64,000 bases of DNA from Protofrankia sp963555925 (GCA_963555925.1 CAUVXJ010000023.1:25319-89318), one strand, 5' to 3'. Counted from the first letter of the stretch, positions 1-9,116 are shown. The notes: generated by a model not told the origin, from the sequence alone. Program-made: numbers and translations.

Positions 1-1617
1 GTTGAACAACACCGCCTTGAGCGGCAGCAGGAGCGAGCGGAAGGCGCGTACCAGCAGTATGTAGGTGACCAGGATGATCAGGCCGAGCGCCAGCGGGAAC
101 GCCCCGTAGACAGCATGGATGTAGTCCAGTTGCAGTGCGCCGAGCCCGGTCAGGCCGATGAACCCGGGCACGTTGTCAAGGGCGGACCGCATCCTGCGGA
201 TCGGGTCGGTGCTGCTGCCGCCCGCGGTCTCGTTGTTCGGCACGGCCAGGACGATCGAGGTGCCGGCCTGGTTCGACGCGGGGCCGGTCGGGGCCGTCGC
301 GGTGGCCACGCCGTCCACCGCGCGCACGCGCCGCACCACGTCGCCGGCCGCCGGCGTGTCGACCAGAATCTCGGCCGGGGTGAGGATGCCTTTCGGCGCA
401 CCGCCGTCCTCAAGGACCTTCAGCGCCTCGTAGGCCGGCCCGGTCTTCGTCAGCGACGAGGACTGCGCCGTGCCGATCTGGATCCCGAAGAACGGAATGA
501 TCAGGGCGGTGAGGATGGCGACACCAGCACCGGCGGCGATCCAGCGGTGGCGCACCACCAGCGATGCCCATCTGGTCCAGAACCGGCTCGCGGTGTTCTC
601 GTGCCGGATCCGCGGCCAGTCCACCCGCGGGCCGATGCCACCGAGCAGGGCGGGCAGCAATGTCGTTGTGACCGCCACACTGACCACCGGGATGAGCATT
701 CCGCCGTAGCCGATGGAGCGCAGGAAGGGTACCGGGATGACGACCAGCGCGACCAGGCCGATTGCGACGGTGATGCCGCTGAACAGCACGGCGTGGCCCG
801 CCGACGCCATCGAGGCCACGATCGCGTCGTGGTTCTCCCGGCCGTGGGCACGTTCCTCGCGCCAACGGGTGACGATCAGCAGCGAGTAGTCGATGGCGAC
901 ACCGAGGCCGATCAGGGAGACGAGGAACTGCACCAGGAACGACACGTCCGCGAAGAAGGTCAGCCCCAGCAGGATCAGGAATGTTGACGTGATCGACACG
1001 GCCGCGACGAGCAGCGGCACCAGCGCGAGCATGGAGGCGAAGACGAACGCGAGGATCGCCAGGGCGCCGAGACCTGCGAGCAGGGTTTCGACCAGTACCC
1101 CCGGCCCCCCGTCGGCGCCGCCGTTGGTCGCGAGTTCGTCCATGCCGGTGACAGTCCCGGTCAGCGATGCCGGTGTGTGTGCGGCGAGCGACTTCTTCAG
1201 GTCGGGCAGGGTTGTGGACGCGAAGCTGGTCTGCGGTGGGTAGAAGACGTAGGCGAACTGGGCCCGCCCGTCGGCGGTGGTGAAGACGTTGTCGCCCGTG
1301 GCGGCCTTCCCGACGACCCGCACGCCATGCACGTCGTGTTCGACCGCGGCGAAGGTGTCCGTTGCCTGCTGGTCGTCGACCTTGTCGCCGGGTTTCGCCG
1401 CCAACACCAGGATGATCGGCGCTCCCTGACCCTCCGTGTGGTAGGTCGCGAGTATCTTCTGGGAGGTCTCGAAGCCGGGCTGGCCGGGTAGGGAGAAGTC
1501 GAAGGTCAGGCGTTTGGTGGTGGTGCCGGCTGTGAAGCCGCCGACAGCGAAGGCAACGATCCAGACAAGGATCACAAGACGACGGTGCCGGAGGCACCAG
1601 CGTGCGAGCGCCGGCAT
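1..1617 (-). CDS. MMPL/RND-family membrane transporter (partial, C-terminal end beyond window)
   Basis: Reading the reverse strand gives an uninterrupted frame of about 539 residues that runs off the window edge, so the C-terminus is missing. It begins MPALARWCLRHRRLVILVWI, a first membrane helix preceded by Arg residues. A large extracytoplasmic loop follows, then a block of helices containing GLGVAIDYSLLIVTRWREE, the conserved G-x-x-x-D-Y motif of MMPL proteins that carries the proton-relay Asp-Tyr. A second loop and helix block begin before the edge. The ATG at 1617 is preferred over the one 6 bases upstream because GGGGAG then lies 6 bases ahead of it. The family exports lipids, drugs or siderophores across the actinobacterial membrane; the substrate here is unknown. 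A divergent MarR gene next door is a likely regulator. Confidence 0.9.
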   Translation of the reverse strand, partial: MPALARWCLRHRRLVILVWIVAFAVGGFTAGTTTKRLTFDFSLPGQPGFETSQKILATYHTEGQGAPIILVLAAKPGDKVDDQQATDTFAAVEHDVHGVRVVGKAATGDNVFTTADGRAQFAYVFYPPQTSFASTTLPDLKKSLAAHTPASLTGTVTGMDELATNGGADGGPGVLVETLLAGLGALAILAFVFASMLALVPLLVAAVSITSTFLILLGLTFFADVSFLVQFLVSLIGLGVAIDYSLLIVTRWREERAHGRENHDAIVASMASAGHAVLFSGITVAIGLVALVVIPVPFLRSIGYGGMLIPVVSVAVTTTLLPALLGGIGPRVDWPRIRHENTASRFWTRWASLVVRHRWIAAGAGVAILTALIIPFFGIQIGTAQSSSLTKTGPAYEALKVLEDGGAPKGILTPAEILVDTPAAGDVVRRVRAVDGVATATAPTGPASNQAGTSIVLAVPNNETAGGSSTDPIRRMRSALDNVPGFIGLTGLGALQLDYIHAVYGAFPLALGLIILVTYILLVRAFRSLLLPLKAVLFN

Positions 1618-1680
1618 CGGCATCTCCCCACTCGCTAAGATGATCTGTGCTTACGCATGTTGACGTCGGTAACAGTACCA

Positions 1681-1702
1681 CCAGTGATTGTGAAGCCAGT
1701 AA
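1681..1702. promoter_or_regulatory. candidate operator in the mmpL-marR divergent region
   Basis: The short region between the two divergent starts holds a pair of 7-base direct repeats, CCAGTGA (1681-1687) and CCAGTAA (1696-1702), with a further related GGTAACAG just upstream. MarR proteins often autoregulate from such sites and also control the divergent transporter. No clean palindrome is present, so this is inference only. Confidence 0.3.
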
Positions 1703-1728
1703 CGGTTTGTCTGATGGGTGACCGATGG

Positions 1729-2256
1729 ATGGCGCACGGTGATAGCGTCGAACCCCCCTTGCGGGAGCAGGTCTTCTATGCGTTTGCCCGCTTCGGTCCC
1801 GCCTGGGTGCGTTACGTTAAGACTACTGTTGGCTTCGGTGGTGTGAGCCCGGCCGGTGTGCGACTGCTGTCGGCTCTGCGACACCATCCGCATCCGCCCA
1901 TCATGCGTGATCTTGTCGAGGATCTCGGAACGACCGCCCGGGCCGTCACCGGGCTCGTGGACACCCTCGAGCACGAGGGGCTGGTATGCCGTGCCCGGCA
2001 TCCGAACGACCGCCGGGCGACGCTTATCACCCTGACGAGCAAGGGTGAACGGGTCGTGGACAGGCTCGGTCGTGAACACATCGAACGGGCATCGACGCTG
2101 TTCGACGCACTGTCCGCGCAGGATCAGGCCGACCTCGTGCGCATCCTCGGGCTGCTGGGCGACGAGCTGGCCGCGCGTGGGCAGGCCGTCGGGCACCAGG
2201 AGCCGGTCGGACGCCAAGAGCCGGCCATGCGCTCCGCGCCGATCGACAACCCGTGA
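1729..2256 (+). CDS. MarR-family transcriptional regulator
   Basis: A protein of about 175 residues from this start. The winged-helix core is visible: an N-terminal dimerisation helix, then MRDLVEDLGTTARAVTGLVD as the helix-turn-helix and the MarR signature wing R-x-x-x-x-x-D-R-R-A (RHPNDRRATLITLT). A C-terminal helix pair follows (LFDALSAQDQADLVRILGLL). In-frame ATGs exist at 1657 and 1714. The one at 1729 has GGGTGA 7 bases ahead and gives a normal MarR length. It is transcribed away from the MMPL exporter, the usual arrangement for a local repressor of an efflux gene. The effector cannot be told from sequence. The stop codon abuts a copy of the dispersed repeat. Confidence 0.9.
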   Translation: MAHGDSVEPPLREQVFYAFARFGPAWVRYVKTTVGFGGVSPAGVRLLSALRHHPHPPIMRDLVEDLGTTARAVTGLVDTLEHEGLVCRARHPNDRRATLITLTSKGERVVDRLGREHIERASTLFDALSAQDQADLVRILGLLGDELAARGQAVGHQEPVGRQEPAMRSAPIDNP

Positions 2257-2304
2257 GAGCGCCCGGCAACAGAGACGTGGATCAAGGAGTGGGGCTGTGG
2301 GTGG
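2257..2304 (+). repeat. copy of the dispersed MITE-like repeat (left-end type)
   Basis: Reads GAGCGCCCGGCAACAGAGAC followed by GTGGATCAAGGAGTGGGGCT, matching the left end of the full elements at 51914 and 52130. It fills the gap between the convergent marR and gamma-glutamylcyclotransferase genes and starts on the base after the marR stop codon. Confidence 0.7.
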
Positions 2305-2313
2305 TCGCCTGCC

Positions 2314-2754
2314 CTACGCGGTCGGGCGGCTGCGCAGGTAGGCGACGTAGTCGGCCGGGGCGCCGGCCCGCTCCGCTGCGTCAGCCATGATCGACACGTA
2401 CCGTTTGGACGGTAGGCCGCCTTCGTACGCGTCCAGCACGTACGTCCAGGCCAGCGCCTCGCCGTCCAGCGTGGACACCCGGACGCGGATGCGGGTGTAC
2501 AGGCCTGCGTCGGCACCCTCCCAGACGTCGAGTTGTCGCAGGTCACGCCGGTCGATGTCGTAGAGCATCACGTAGACGTGGGATCCGGGGGACTCGACGA
2601 TCGAGGCGAGCGCGCCCTCCCAGCCGACGTCCTCGCCGCCGAAGGTGAGTCTCCAGCCGTGTATCCAGCCGGTCCCGATGACCGGAGCGCGCGGCGCGCG
2701 TTCCTTCATCTGGGCCGGATCGAGGTTGCTGCCGTAGGCGGCGTACATGGTCAT
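2314..2754 (-). CDS. gamma-glutamylcyclotransferase-like protein (AIG2/GGCT fold)
   Basis: A protein of 146 residues. The N-terminus TMYAAYGSNLDPAQM is the Y-G-S-N-L substrate-binding loop of the gamma-glutamylcyclotransferase fold, and WEGALASIVESPG carries a Glu in the usual catalytic region. The C-terminal half (LAWTYVLDAYEGGLPSKRYV) fits the family, where the barrel ends in a conserved Y-x-x-x-I-x-x-x-A. These enzymes release 5-oxoproline from gamma-glutamyl peptides or amines; the substrate here is unknown. There are two possible ATG starts two codons apart. It is divergent from lpdA and convergent with marR. Confidence 0.85.
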   Translation of the reverse strand: MTMYAAYGSNLDPAQMKERAPRAPVIGTGWIHGWRLTFGGEDVGWEGALASIVESPGSHVYVMLYDIDRRDLRQLDVWEGADAGLYTRIRVRVSTLDGEALAWTYVLDAYEGGLPSKRYVSIMADAAERAGAPADYVAYLRSRPTA

Positions 2755-3088
2755 GGCGTGCGTCTTTCGCGGGCTCTTTCGTCGCGACCGTCACCGTTCG
2801 TGCGACGGCATATCTCAAGAATCTCCACTGGCGTCTACCGTACCCACCTTCTGCCCGCCTGCGGTGGCGGGCCGGGCCGGGCCTGGCCGGCGGGGCTGAC
2901 GCGCCAGCCAGGCGGGCCACCTTCCTCCGATTGTACGAAAGTCGCTCCGGTCCCAGCGGTACGGCGCGCGACGGGAGGCAAGATAGCTGGAGGGCCAAAG
3001 GCGGCGCGATGCTGTTCCTCGTGCGCCGCCGGAGGCCGCAGTCCCCGGCTAGCTGGGCCAGAACTCGCCCACGGAAGGGAGCGCGTAC
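2755..3088. other. intergenic region between divergent genes
   Basis: About 330 bases between the gamma-glutamylcyclotransferase and lpdA starts. It must hold both promoters. I see no gene, repeat or clear palindrome. GGAAGGGAG just before 3089 is the lpdA ribosome site. Confidence 0.5.
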
Positions 3089-4531
3089 GTGCCGCGAATC
3101 GTCATCCTCGGAGGAGGACCCGGAGGCTATGAGGCGGCGCTCGTCGGTGCCGAGCTCGGGGCATTTGTCACCCTCATCGATTCGGATGGGACGGGGGGCG
3201 CCTGCGTTCTGACTGACTGTGTTCCGTCCAAGACCTTGATTGCCACATCAGCGGCGATGACCGCACTGGAAGCGGCGCCCTCGCTCGGCGTTCGGCTACG
3301 TGACGGGGGCTTCGTGCTGCCCGAAGCGGGCTGGGATGCCCGCGCGACACCGGGCCCCGGGCTCCCCGCCGGCGTCAGCGTTGACATCGAGCGGGTCTAT
3401 GCCCGGGTGCGTGGGCTGGCGCAGGCGCAGTCCCGGGACATCGAGACCCGGCTGGAGAAGGAGGCCGTCCGGGTCGTGCACGCCCACGGGCGGCTGGTCG
3501 GTCCGCATGCCGTCGAGATCGATTCCGGCGAGGCATTCTTCGGTGACATCGTGCTGATCGCCACCGGCGGGTCGCCGAGGATCCTGCCGGCAGCGATACC
3601 CGATGGTGAGAGAATTCTCACTTGGCGCCATCTCTACGACCTCGACAGGCTGCCCGAACATCTGATCGTGGTCGGCTCTGGCGTCACCGGCGCCGAGTTC
3701 GCCAGCGCCTACCGGGCGCTCGGTGCGCAGGTGACGCTTGTCTCCTCCCGTGACCGGGTACTGCCCGGTGAGGATCCCGACGCGGCCCGGGTGCTGGAGG
3801 ATGTCTTCCAGCGCAGGGGCGTCACGGTGCTGGGCCGGTCCCGGGCAACGGCGGCCCGCCGGGTCACCGGCGGTGTGGAAGTGGATCTCGACGACGGCAG
3901 GATCATCAGCGGCAGCCACGTCCTGATGGCGGTCGGATCGGTACCGCGAACCTCCGACATCGGCCTGACCGACGTCGGGATTCGGCTGAGCGCCACCGGT
4001 CACATCGAGGTCGACCGGATGTCGAGAACGTCGGTGCCCGGCGTGTACGCCGCCGGTGACTGCACAGGTGTACTGCCGCTGGCGTCCGTCGCCGCCATGC
4101 AGGGCAGGATTGCGATGTGGCATGCGCTCGGTGAGGCGGTCACCCCACTGCGGTTGGGCACCGTGTCGTCGAACGTCTTCACCGAACCGGAGATCGCGAC
4201 CGTCGGCATCTCCCAGCGGATGATCGAATCAGGCGCGGTTGCTGCTCACACGACGGTCCTCCCACTCGCCCGGAACCCGCGTGCGAAGATGGAGGCCGTC
4301 ACCGACGGCTTTGTCAAACTGTTCTGCCGGCCCGGTAGCGGCAGCATCCTGGGCGGGGTCATCGTGGCGCCGCGGGCGTCGGAACTGATCTTTCCGGTGT
4401 CGCTGGCGGTCGCCAATGGTCTGACTGTCGACCAGGTCGCCCACACGTTTGCGATCTATCCGTCGGTTTCGGGATCCTTGTCCGAAGCCGCACGGATCGC
4501 CATCCCCCGTGACCTGTTCGCGGGGTTTTAG
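3089..4531 (+). CDS. lpdA: NAD(P)H-quinone dehydrogenase / flavoprotein disulfide reductase family
   Basis: A protein of 480 residues starting at GTG with GGAAGGGAG upstream. Order of parts: FAD-binding GGGPGGYEAA (residues 8-17), redox pair C39-VLTD-C44 followed by VPSK, NAD-binding GSGVTGAEFA near residue 200, the second FAD motif GVYAAGDCTG near 325, then the dimerisation domain. The C-terminal His-x-x-x-x-Glu pair that serves as base in true dihydrolipoamide dehydrogenases is replaced: the site reads FAIYPSVSGSLSE, without His. This matches M. tuberculosis LpdA (Rv3303c), which reduces quinones rather than lipoamide. It is probably cytosolic and single-gene, convergent with the next gene. 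Confidence 0.92.
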   Translation: MPRIVILGGGPGGYEAALVGAELGAFVTLIDSDGTGGACVLTDCVPSKTLIATSAAMTALEAAPSLGVRLRDGGFVLPEAGWDARATPGPGLPAGVSVDIERVYARVRGLAQAQSRDIETRLEKEAVRVVHAHGRLVGPHAVEIDSGEAFFGDIVLIATGGSPRILPAAIPDGERILTWRHLYDLDRLPEHLIVVGSGVTGAEFASAYRALGAQVTLVSSRDRVLPGEDPDAARVLEDVFQRRGVTVLGRSRATAARRVTGGVEVDLDDGRIISGSHVLMAVGSVPRTSDIGLTDVGIRLSATGHIEVDRMSRTSVPGVYAAGDCTGVLPLASVAAMQGRIAMWHALGEAVTPLRLGTVSSNVFTEPEIATVGISQRMIESGAVAAHTTVLPLARNPRAKMEAVTDGFVKLFCRPGSGSILGGVIVAPRASELIFPVSLAVANGLTVDQVAHTFAIYPSVSGSLSEAARIAIPRDLFAGF

Positions 4532-4558
4532 AGCGTTGTCCAACGGATGGTTACCTGG

Positions 4559-4987
4559 TCAGCCTTGACCATCGATGGCCTCGTCTTCCTCGGGTGGGAA
4601 GACCGGTGGAAAACCGTGTTGGACGAGGCGTCGGTTGCGGAAATGACCGGCGGTGGCGAATCCGATCCCTACCGCCGCAGCCAGTAGGAAGATCGAAATG
4701 GTGAGCCGGACCTCCAGCCGCCCGGGTAGCAGTGCGAACACGATCGCGAACGGCAGCATCAGCAACGGTGGGCGGGACGCCTGCCGCAGCCGCCACCGCG
4801 GACCGGTCAGATCGTGCGACACCCATGGCGTGTACTGAGGCGGCAGCGTCCCACCCACCAGGTAGTACACCCGACCGGTCAGGGGCGGACGCGACTGCCG
4901 GCCGGGCAGCGGGCTGGCGGGCAGCGGGCCGCCGGATTCCGGTGGGTCCAGGTGGTCTGCGGGAGTCCTCTTGCTGCCAGCGTCCAT
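4559..4987 (-). CDS. DUF5313 family membrane protein
   Basis: A protein of 142 residues. The centre reads GRVYYLVGGTLPPQYTPWVS then HDLTGPRWRLRQ, the pattern I associate with the actinobacterial DUF5313 family. Two hydrophobic helices follow (PLLMLPFAIVFALLPG and ISIFLLAAAVGIGFATAG), with a basic patch between the aromatic box and helix 1. The first 40 residues are Pro/Ser-rich and probably disordered. Function unknown in the family. It ends 27 bases from the convergent lpdA stop. Confidence 0.8.
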   Translation of the reverse strand: MDAGSKRTPADHLDPPESGGPLPASPLPGRQSRPPLTGRVYYLVGGTLPPQYTPWVSHDLTGPRWRLRQASRPPLLMLPFAIVFALLPGRLEVRLTISIFLLAAAVGIGFATAGHFRNRRLVQHGFPPVFPPEEDEAIDGQG

Positions 4988-5068
4988 GGGACCAGCCTAC
5001 GAACAGAACAGAACAGTCCATCCGGGGTCCCCGTGCCGCGCTGAAAGCACCGCACGGGGAACGCGTTG

Positions 5069-6829
5069 CTAGTCCTTGATCTCACAGAGGACGGCACCGC
5101 TGGAGACGACGCCGCCGACGGTCGCGGCGAGCCCGGTCACGGTGCCTGCCCGATGCGCGGTGATCGGCTGCTCCATCTTCATCGCTTCCAGGACGACGAC
5201 GAGGTCGCCAGGCTCGACCGGGTCGCCGTCACTGACAGCGACCTTGACGATGGTGCCCTGCATGGGGCTGGTCAGCGCGTTGCCGGTGACGGCACGTGCT
5301 GTTTTCGATCCGGAACGTCGCCGAGGTGGCGCCGTCTGGCCGGGCGCCGGGCCGGCCGTGGCTCCGAAGCCCGCGGGCAGGATGACCTCAAGGCGTCGGC
5401 CACCGACCTCGACCACCACCGACTCCCGTTCCGCCGGCCCGGTGTCGGCATCCACCCCGCCGGTGAAGACCGGGATGGTGTTGTCGAACTCGGTCTCGAT
5501 CCAGCGGTTGTGCACGCGGAACGGCTCGGTCGCGTCGGCCGGTGCGAACGCCGGATCCCGTACGACGGCGCGATGGAACGGCAGCACCGTGGCCATGCCG
5601 TCGACGACCATCTCGTCCAGGGCGCGGCGGGCGCGCTCCAGCGCTTCGGTCCGGGTCGCGCCGGTGACGATCAGTTTGGCGAGCAGCGAGTCGAAGGCGC
5701 CGCCGATGACGGCGCCGGATTCGATGCCGGCGTCGACCCGTACGCCCGGGCCGGTGGGCGCGACGAACCGGGTGACCGTGCCTGGGGCCGGCAGGAAATT
5801 ACGCCCCGGATCCTCGCCGTTGATGCGGAACTCGATCGAGTGCCCCCGCGGTGCCGGGTCTGCCGGGTCGAGCGCTTCGCCTTCGGCGATGCGGAACTGT
5901 GCACGGACGAGGTCGACGCCGCTGGTCTCCTCGGTGACCGGATGCTCGACCTGCAGCCGGGTGTTGACCTCAAGGAAGCTGATCATGCCGTCGCGGGCGA
6001 CGAGGAACTCGACCGTGCCCGCACCGACGTAGCCGGCCTCCCGGCAGATGGCCCGAGACGCTTCATAGAGTGACGTGCGCTGTTCCTCGGTGAGGAACGG
6101 AGCCGGGGCCTCCTCGACGAGTTTCTGGTAGCGCCGCTGCAACGAGCAGTCCCGGGTGCCGACGATGACGACGGTGCCGTGGTTGTCGGCGAGGATCTGG
6201 GTCTCGACGTGGCGTGGCTGGTCCAGGTAGCGCTCGACGAAGCACTCGCCCCGACCGAAGGCTGCGGTGGCCTCCCGCACTGCGCTTTCGAAGAGTTCGG
6301 GCAGGTCGTCGGCATTCCACGCGACCTTGAGCCCGCGCCCGCCGCCACCGAAAGCAGCTTTGATGGCGACCGGCAGGCCGTACTGATCCGCGAACGCCAC
6401 GACCTCTGCGACGCCGGCGACCGGGTCGGCCGTGCCGGGCGCGAGCGGAGCACCCACTGCCAGGGCGATGTGCCGGGCGGCGGTCTTGTCACCCAGGCGC
6501 CGGATGGCCTCGGGCGGTGGGCCGATCCAGGTCAGGCCCGCGGCGACGACCGCGTCGGCGAAGTCTGCGTTTTCCGAGAGGAACCCGTACCCGGGGTGGA
6601 CGGCGTCGGCGCCACTCACCCGAGCGAGGTCGAGAATCTTGTCTATCCGTAGATAGGAGTCGCCCGGTGTGCTGCCCGAAAGGGCATACGCTTCGTCGGC
6701 AATGCGGACGTGGAGCGCATCGATATCGGGTTCGGCGTACACCGCGACACTTGCGTATCCGGCGTCCCGGCACGCGCGGATGACCCGGACAGCGATCTCT
6801 CCCCGGTTGGCGATGAGGATCTTACGCAC
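5069..6829 (-). CDS. accA3: acetyl/propionyl-CoA carboxylase alpha subunit (biotin carboxylase + BCCP)
   Basis: A protein of 586 residues. The N-terminal biotin carboxylase domain starts MRKILIANRGEIAVRVIRAC and contains the ATP-grasp glycine loop AFGGGGRGLK and the active-site EVNTRLQVEHPVTE. The C-terminal BCCP domain ends in VLEAMKMEQPI, where the Lys of A-M-K-M is biotinylated, joined by a Pro/Arg-rich linker. It carboxylates biotin with ATP and bicarbonate; the adjacent AccD5 then carboxylates acetyl- or propionyl-CoA for fatty and methyl-branched lipid synthesis. It is the last gene of accD5-accE5-accA3 on this strand, and birA next door attaches the biotin. The same set lies together in M. 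tuberculosis (Rv3279c-Rv3285). Confidence 0.95.
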   Translation of the reverse strand: MRKILIANRGEIAVRVIRACRDAGYASVAVYAEPDIDALHVRIADEAYALSGSTPGDSYLRIDKILDLARVSGADAVHPGYGFLSENADFADAVVAAGLTWIGPPPEAIRRLGDKTAARHIALAVGAPLAPGTADPVAGVAEVVAFADQYGLPVAIKAAFGGGGRGLKVAWNADDLPELFESAVREATAAFGRGECFVERYLDQPRHVETQILADNHGTVVIVGTRDCSLQRRYQKLVEEAPAPFLTEEQRTSLYEASRAICREAGYVGAGTVEFLVARDGMISFLEVNTRLQVEHPVTEETSGVDLVRAQFRIAEGEALDPADPAPRGHSIEFRINGEDPGRNFLPAPGTVTRFVAPTGPGVRVDAGIESGAVIGGAFDSLLAKLIVTGATRTEALERARRALDEMVVDGMATVLPFHRAVVRDPAFAPADATEPFRVHNRWIETEFDNTIPVFTGGVDADTGPAERESVVVEVGGRRLEVILPAGFGATAGPAPGQTAPPRRRSGSKTARAVTGNALTSPMQGTIVKVAVSDGDPVEPGDLVVVLEAMKMEQPITAHRAGTVTGLAATVGGVVSSGAVLCEIKD

Positions 6830-6967
6830 GTTTCTCCCGTCCTCGTTCAGCGTGGCGGAGTCTAGACGTCCCTCGGCGGTTCAGGGACCTCGCATCTATG
6901 GCCGACAGCGGGTGTTCAGTGGGCGTTCCGCGTCCCGGACCACGGGTTGCAAGCTGTGGACCGTGGG

Positions 6968-7216
6968 TTACCAGTCGGCTCTAGTGCGGACACCCTGCGT
7001 GAAACCGGTTTGCCGCCACGCATTCGGGCCGGAATGTACGTCCTGGCGGAACGTCGCGGCCCGGTCGGTCCAACCCGACGGCGCCGCCGGCTCGGGCGGT
7101 GGCACCGCTGCTCGCAGGCGGACCACCGCGACCAACGCGGCGATCTCCTCGGCGGATGCGTTCGCCGGCACAAGCCGCAGATATGGGTGGGCCTGGCCGT
7201 CGCCACTGTTATCCAC
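6968..7216 (-). CDS. accE5: acyl-CoA carboxylase epsilon subunit
   Basis: A small protein of 82 residues between accD5 and accA3. It has the epsilon-subunit core HPYLRLVPANASAEEIAALV plus a Pro-rich linker and a C-terminal Trp-rich tail. These non-catalytic subunits stabilise the alpha-beta complex in actinomycetes. A GTG 24 bases further upstream is open, but that codon sits inside the GGAAGGAAGGGAG ribosome site. The GTG at 7216, 6 bases behind GGAAGGGAG, is therefore the better start. Confidence 0.88.
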   Translation of the reverse strand: MDNSGDGQAHPYLRLVPANASAEEIAALVAVVRLRAAVPPPEPAAPSGWTDRAATFRQDVHSGPNAWRQTGFTQGVRTRADW

Positions 7217-7312
7217 CGGACGCTCCCTTCCTTCCTTCACGAACGTGAGCTGTGCACTTACAGGGCCAAAGGGCGCACGACGATCGTCAGATCGCGCGCC
7301 CGGAGGCTGCCT

Positions 7313-8920
7313 CTAAAGCGGAATGTTTCCATGCTTCTTGGGCGGGAGCGACTCCCGCTTGGTCCGCAGCAGCCGCAGTGCCCGAATCACTTCGCGGCGG
7401 GTGACCGACGGTGTGATCACCGCATCTACGTACCCGCGTTCGGCGGCTATGTAGGGCGTGGCGAAGTGCTGGGTGTAGTCCGCGATCAGTTCCGCGCGGC
7501 GGCTTTCCGGGTCAGCGGCGGACGCGAGCTCCCGGCGGTAAATGATGTTCACTGCGCCCTGGGCACCCATCACCGCGATTTCCGCGGTCGGCCAGGCCAG
7601 GTTGATGTCGGCCCGCAGGTGCTTCGACCCCATGACGTCATATGCACCGCCGTAGGCCTTTCGGGTGATGATGGTCACCTTCGGGACCGTGGCCTCGGCA
7701 TAGGCGTAGATGAGCTTTGCGCCCCGACGGATGATCCCGTTCCACTCCTGGGAGGTACCGGGCAGGAAGCCGGGTACGTCGACGAAGGTGAGTATCGGGA
7801 TGCTGAATGCGTCACAGGTGCGGACGAAGCGTGCCGCCTTCTCGCTGGCATCGATGTCGAGGGTACCGGCGAAATGCATCGGCTGGTTGGCGACCACGCC
7901 CACCGAACGCCCGTCGACCCGTCCGAAGCCGCAGATCATGTTCTGCGCGAACTGGGCGTGCACCTCGAGGAAGTCGCCCTCGTCGAGCACGTATTCGATC
8001 ACTGTGTGCATGTCGTAGGGGGTGTTGGGCGAGTCCGGGATGAACACGTCCAGCTCGGCGGTGACCTCCGCCTGCACATCGGTCACCTCGGCGAAGCCGG
8101 GCGGGTCGGTCATGTTGTTCGACGGCAGGAACGACAGCAGCGCCTTGGCGGTTTCCAGGCAGTCGAGCTCGTCCGCGGCCTGGAAGTGGGCGACACCACT
8201 GCGGGAGTTGTGCGTGTGCGCGCCGCCCAGCTCCTCCATGCCGACGTCCTCGCCGGTCACGGTTTTGATGACGTCCGGGCCGGTGATGAACATGTGGCTG
8301 GTTTTGTCGACCATCAGCGTGAAGTCGGTGATGGCGGGGGAGTAGACGGCACCGCCGGCACACGGACCCATGATCAATGAGAGCTGCGGGACGACGCCCG
8401 ATGCCATCACGTTGCGATAGAAGATCTCGCCGTAGAGCCCGAGCGAGACCACGCCCTCCTGGATGCGCGCGCCACCCGAGTCGTTGATGCCCACCACCGG
8501 GCAGCCGGTCTTCAGCGCCAGGTCCATGACTTTCACGATTTTCTCGCCGAAGACCTCGCCCAGGCTGCCGCCGAAAACGGTGAAGTCCTGGCTGAACACA
8601 CACACCTGGCGACCGTCCACGGTGCCGTAACCCGTTACCACCCCGTCACCGTAGGGACGGTTCTGCTCGAGTCCGAAGTCATGCGCGCGGTGTCGGGCGA
8701 ACGCGTCCGTCTCGACGAACGACCCGGGGTCGAGGAATGCCTCGATTCGCTCACGGGCTGTCATCTTGCCCTTGGCGTGCTGGGCGTCGACGGCCCGTTG
8801 GGAGCCGGCGTGTACCGCTTCGTCGTTGACCCGCTTCAACTCGGCGATCTTGCCGGTGGCCGTCAGGAGATCGGGTACCGAACCCTGCACGGGGTTGTCA
8901 GCGGGAACAGGAAGTACCAT
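7313..8920 (-). CDS. accD5: propionyl/acyl-CoA carboxylase beta subunit (carboxyltransferase)
   Basis: About 535 residues from the ATG chosen here (MVLPVPADNPV); a longer frame reaches 8977 without a better start. It has both crotonase-like halves: an oxyanion loop in GINDSGGARIQEGV and a second in FVDVPGFLPGTSQEWNGIIR. The GGAYDVMGSK segment carries Asp at the position that in Streptomyces PccB and mycobacterial AccD5 favours propionyl-CoA, so methylmalonyl-CoA is the likely product. This substrate call comes from family knowledge. It is the first gene of the acc operon and divergent from birA. Confidence 0.95.
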   Translation of the reverse strand: MVLPVPADNPVQGSVPDLLTATGKIAELKRVNDEAVHAGSQRAVDAQHAKGKMTARERIEAFLDPGSFVETDAFARHRAHDFGLEQNRPYGDGVVTGYGTVDGRQVCVFSQDFTVFGGSLGEVFGEKIVKVMDLALKTGCPVVGINDSGGARIQEGVVSLGLYGEIFYRNVMASGVVPQLSLIMGPCAGGAVYSPAITDFTLMVDKTSHMFITGPDVIKTVTGEDVGMEELGGAHTHNSRSGVAHFQAADELDCLETAKALLSFLPSNNMTDPPGFAEVTDVQAEVTAELDVFIPDSPNTPYDMHTVIEYVLDEGDFLEVHAQFAQNMICGFGRVDGRSVGVVANQPMHFAGTLDIDASEKAARFVRTCDAFSIPILTFVDVPGFLPGTSQEWNGIIRRGAKLIYAYAEATVPKVTIITRKAYGGAYDVMGSKHLRADINLAWPTAEIAVMGAQGAVNIIYRRELASAADPESRRAELIADYTQHFATPYIAAERGYVDAVITPSVTRREVIRALRLLRTKRESLPPKKHGNIPL

Positions 8921-9022
8921 GCCGGGCAGCGTACGGCGGGTACGGTCCCACGTGCTCGATTCGCGCGCGGACGGCACAAACCCGCGCCCGCGCCCGCGCG
9001 CGACGCGTCGGCATCCCCGCCC

Positions 9023-9067
9023 GCCAACCTGAGGTCAGCCAACCCGAGGTCAGCCAACCTGACGCTC
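9023..9067. repeat. 15-bp tandem repeat, three copies, in the accD5-birA divergent region
   Basis: Three head-to-tail units of GCCAACCTGAGGTCA (9023), GCCAACCCGAGGTCA (9038) and GCCAACCTGACGCTC (9053), just upstream of birA. They are spaced by 15 bases, about one and a half helical turns. They could be operator sites for the divergent biotin genes or a simple slippage array; nothing here decides between the two. Confidence 0.6.
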
Positions 9068-9116
9068 GCCGACATAACGCCCCGGTAACACGTTCGTCGG
9101 TGGCACCCTGGCTGAC

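Noticed and set aside
410..1681. A 423-codon frame on the reverse strand over the MMPL gene
   Set aside because: It is Arg/Pro/Gly-rich with no domain, while another reverse frame gives a clear MMPL protein running off the window edge.
6947..8380. A 477-codon forward frame opposite accE5 and accD5
   Set aside because: High-GC third positions create long antisense frames. The reverse-strand carboxylase genes have full family motifs and explain the region.
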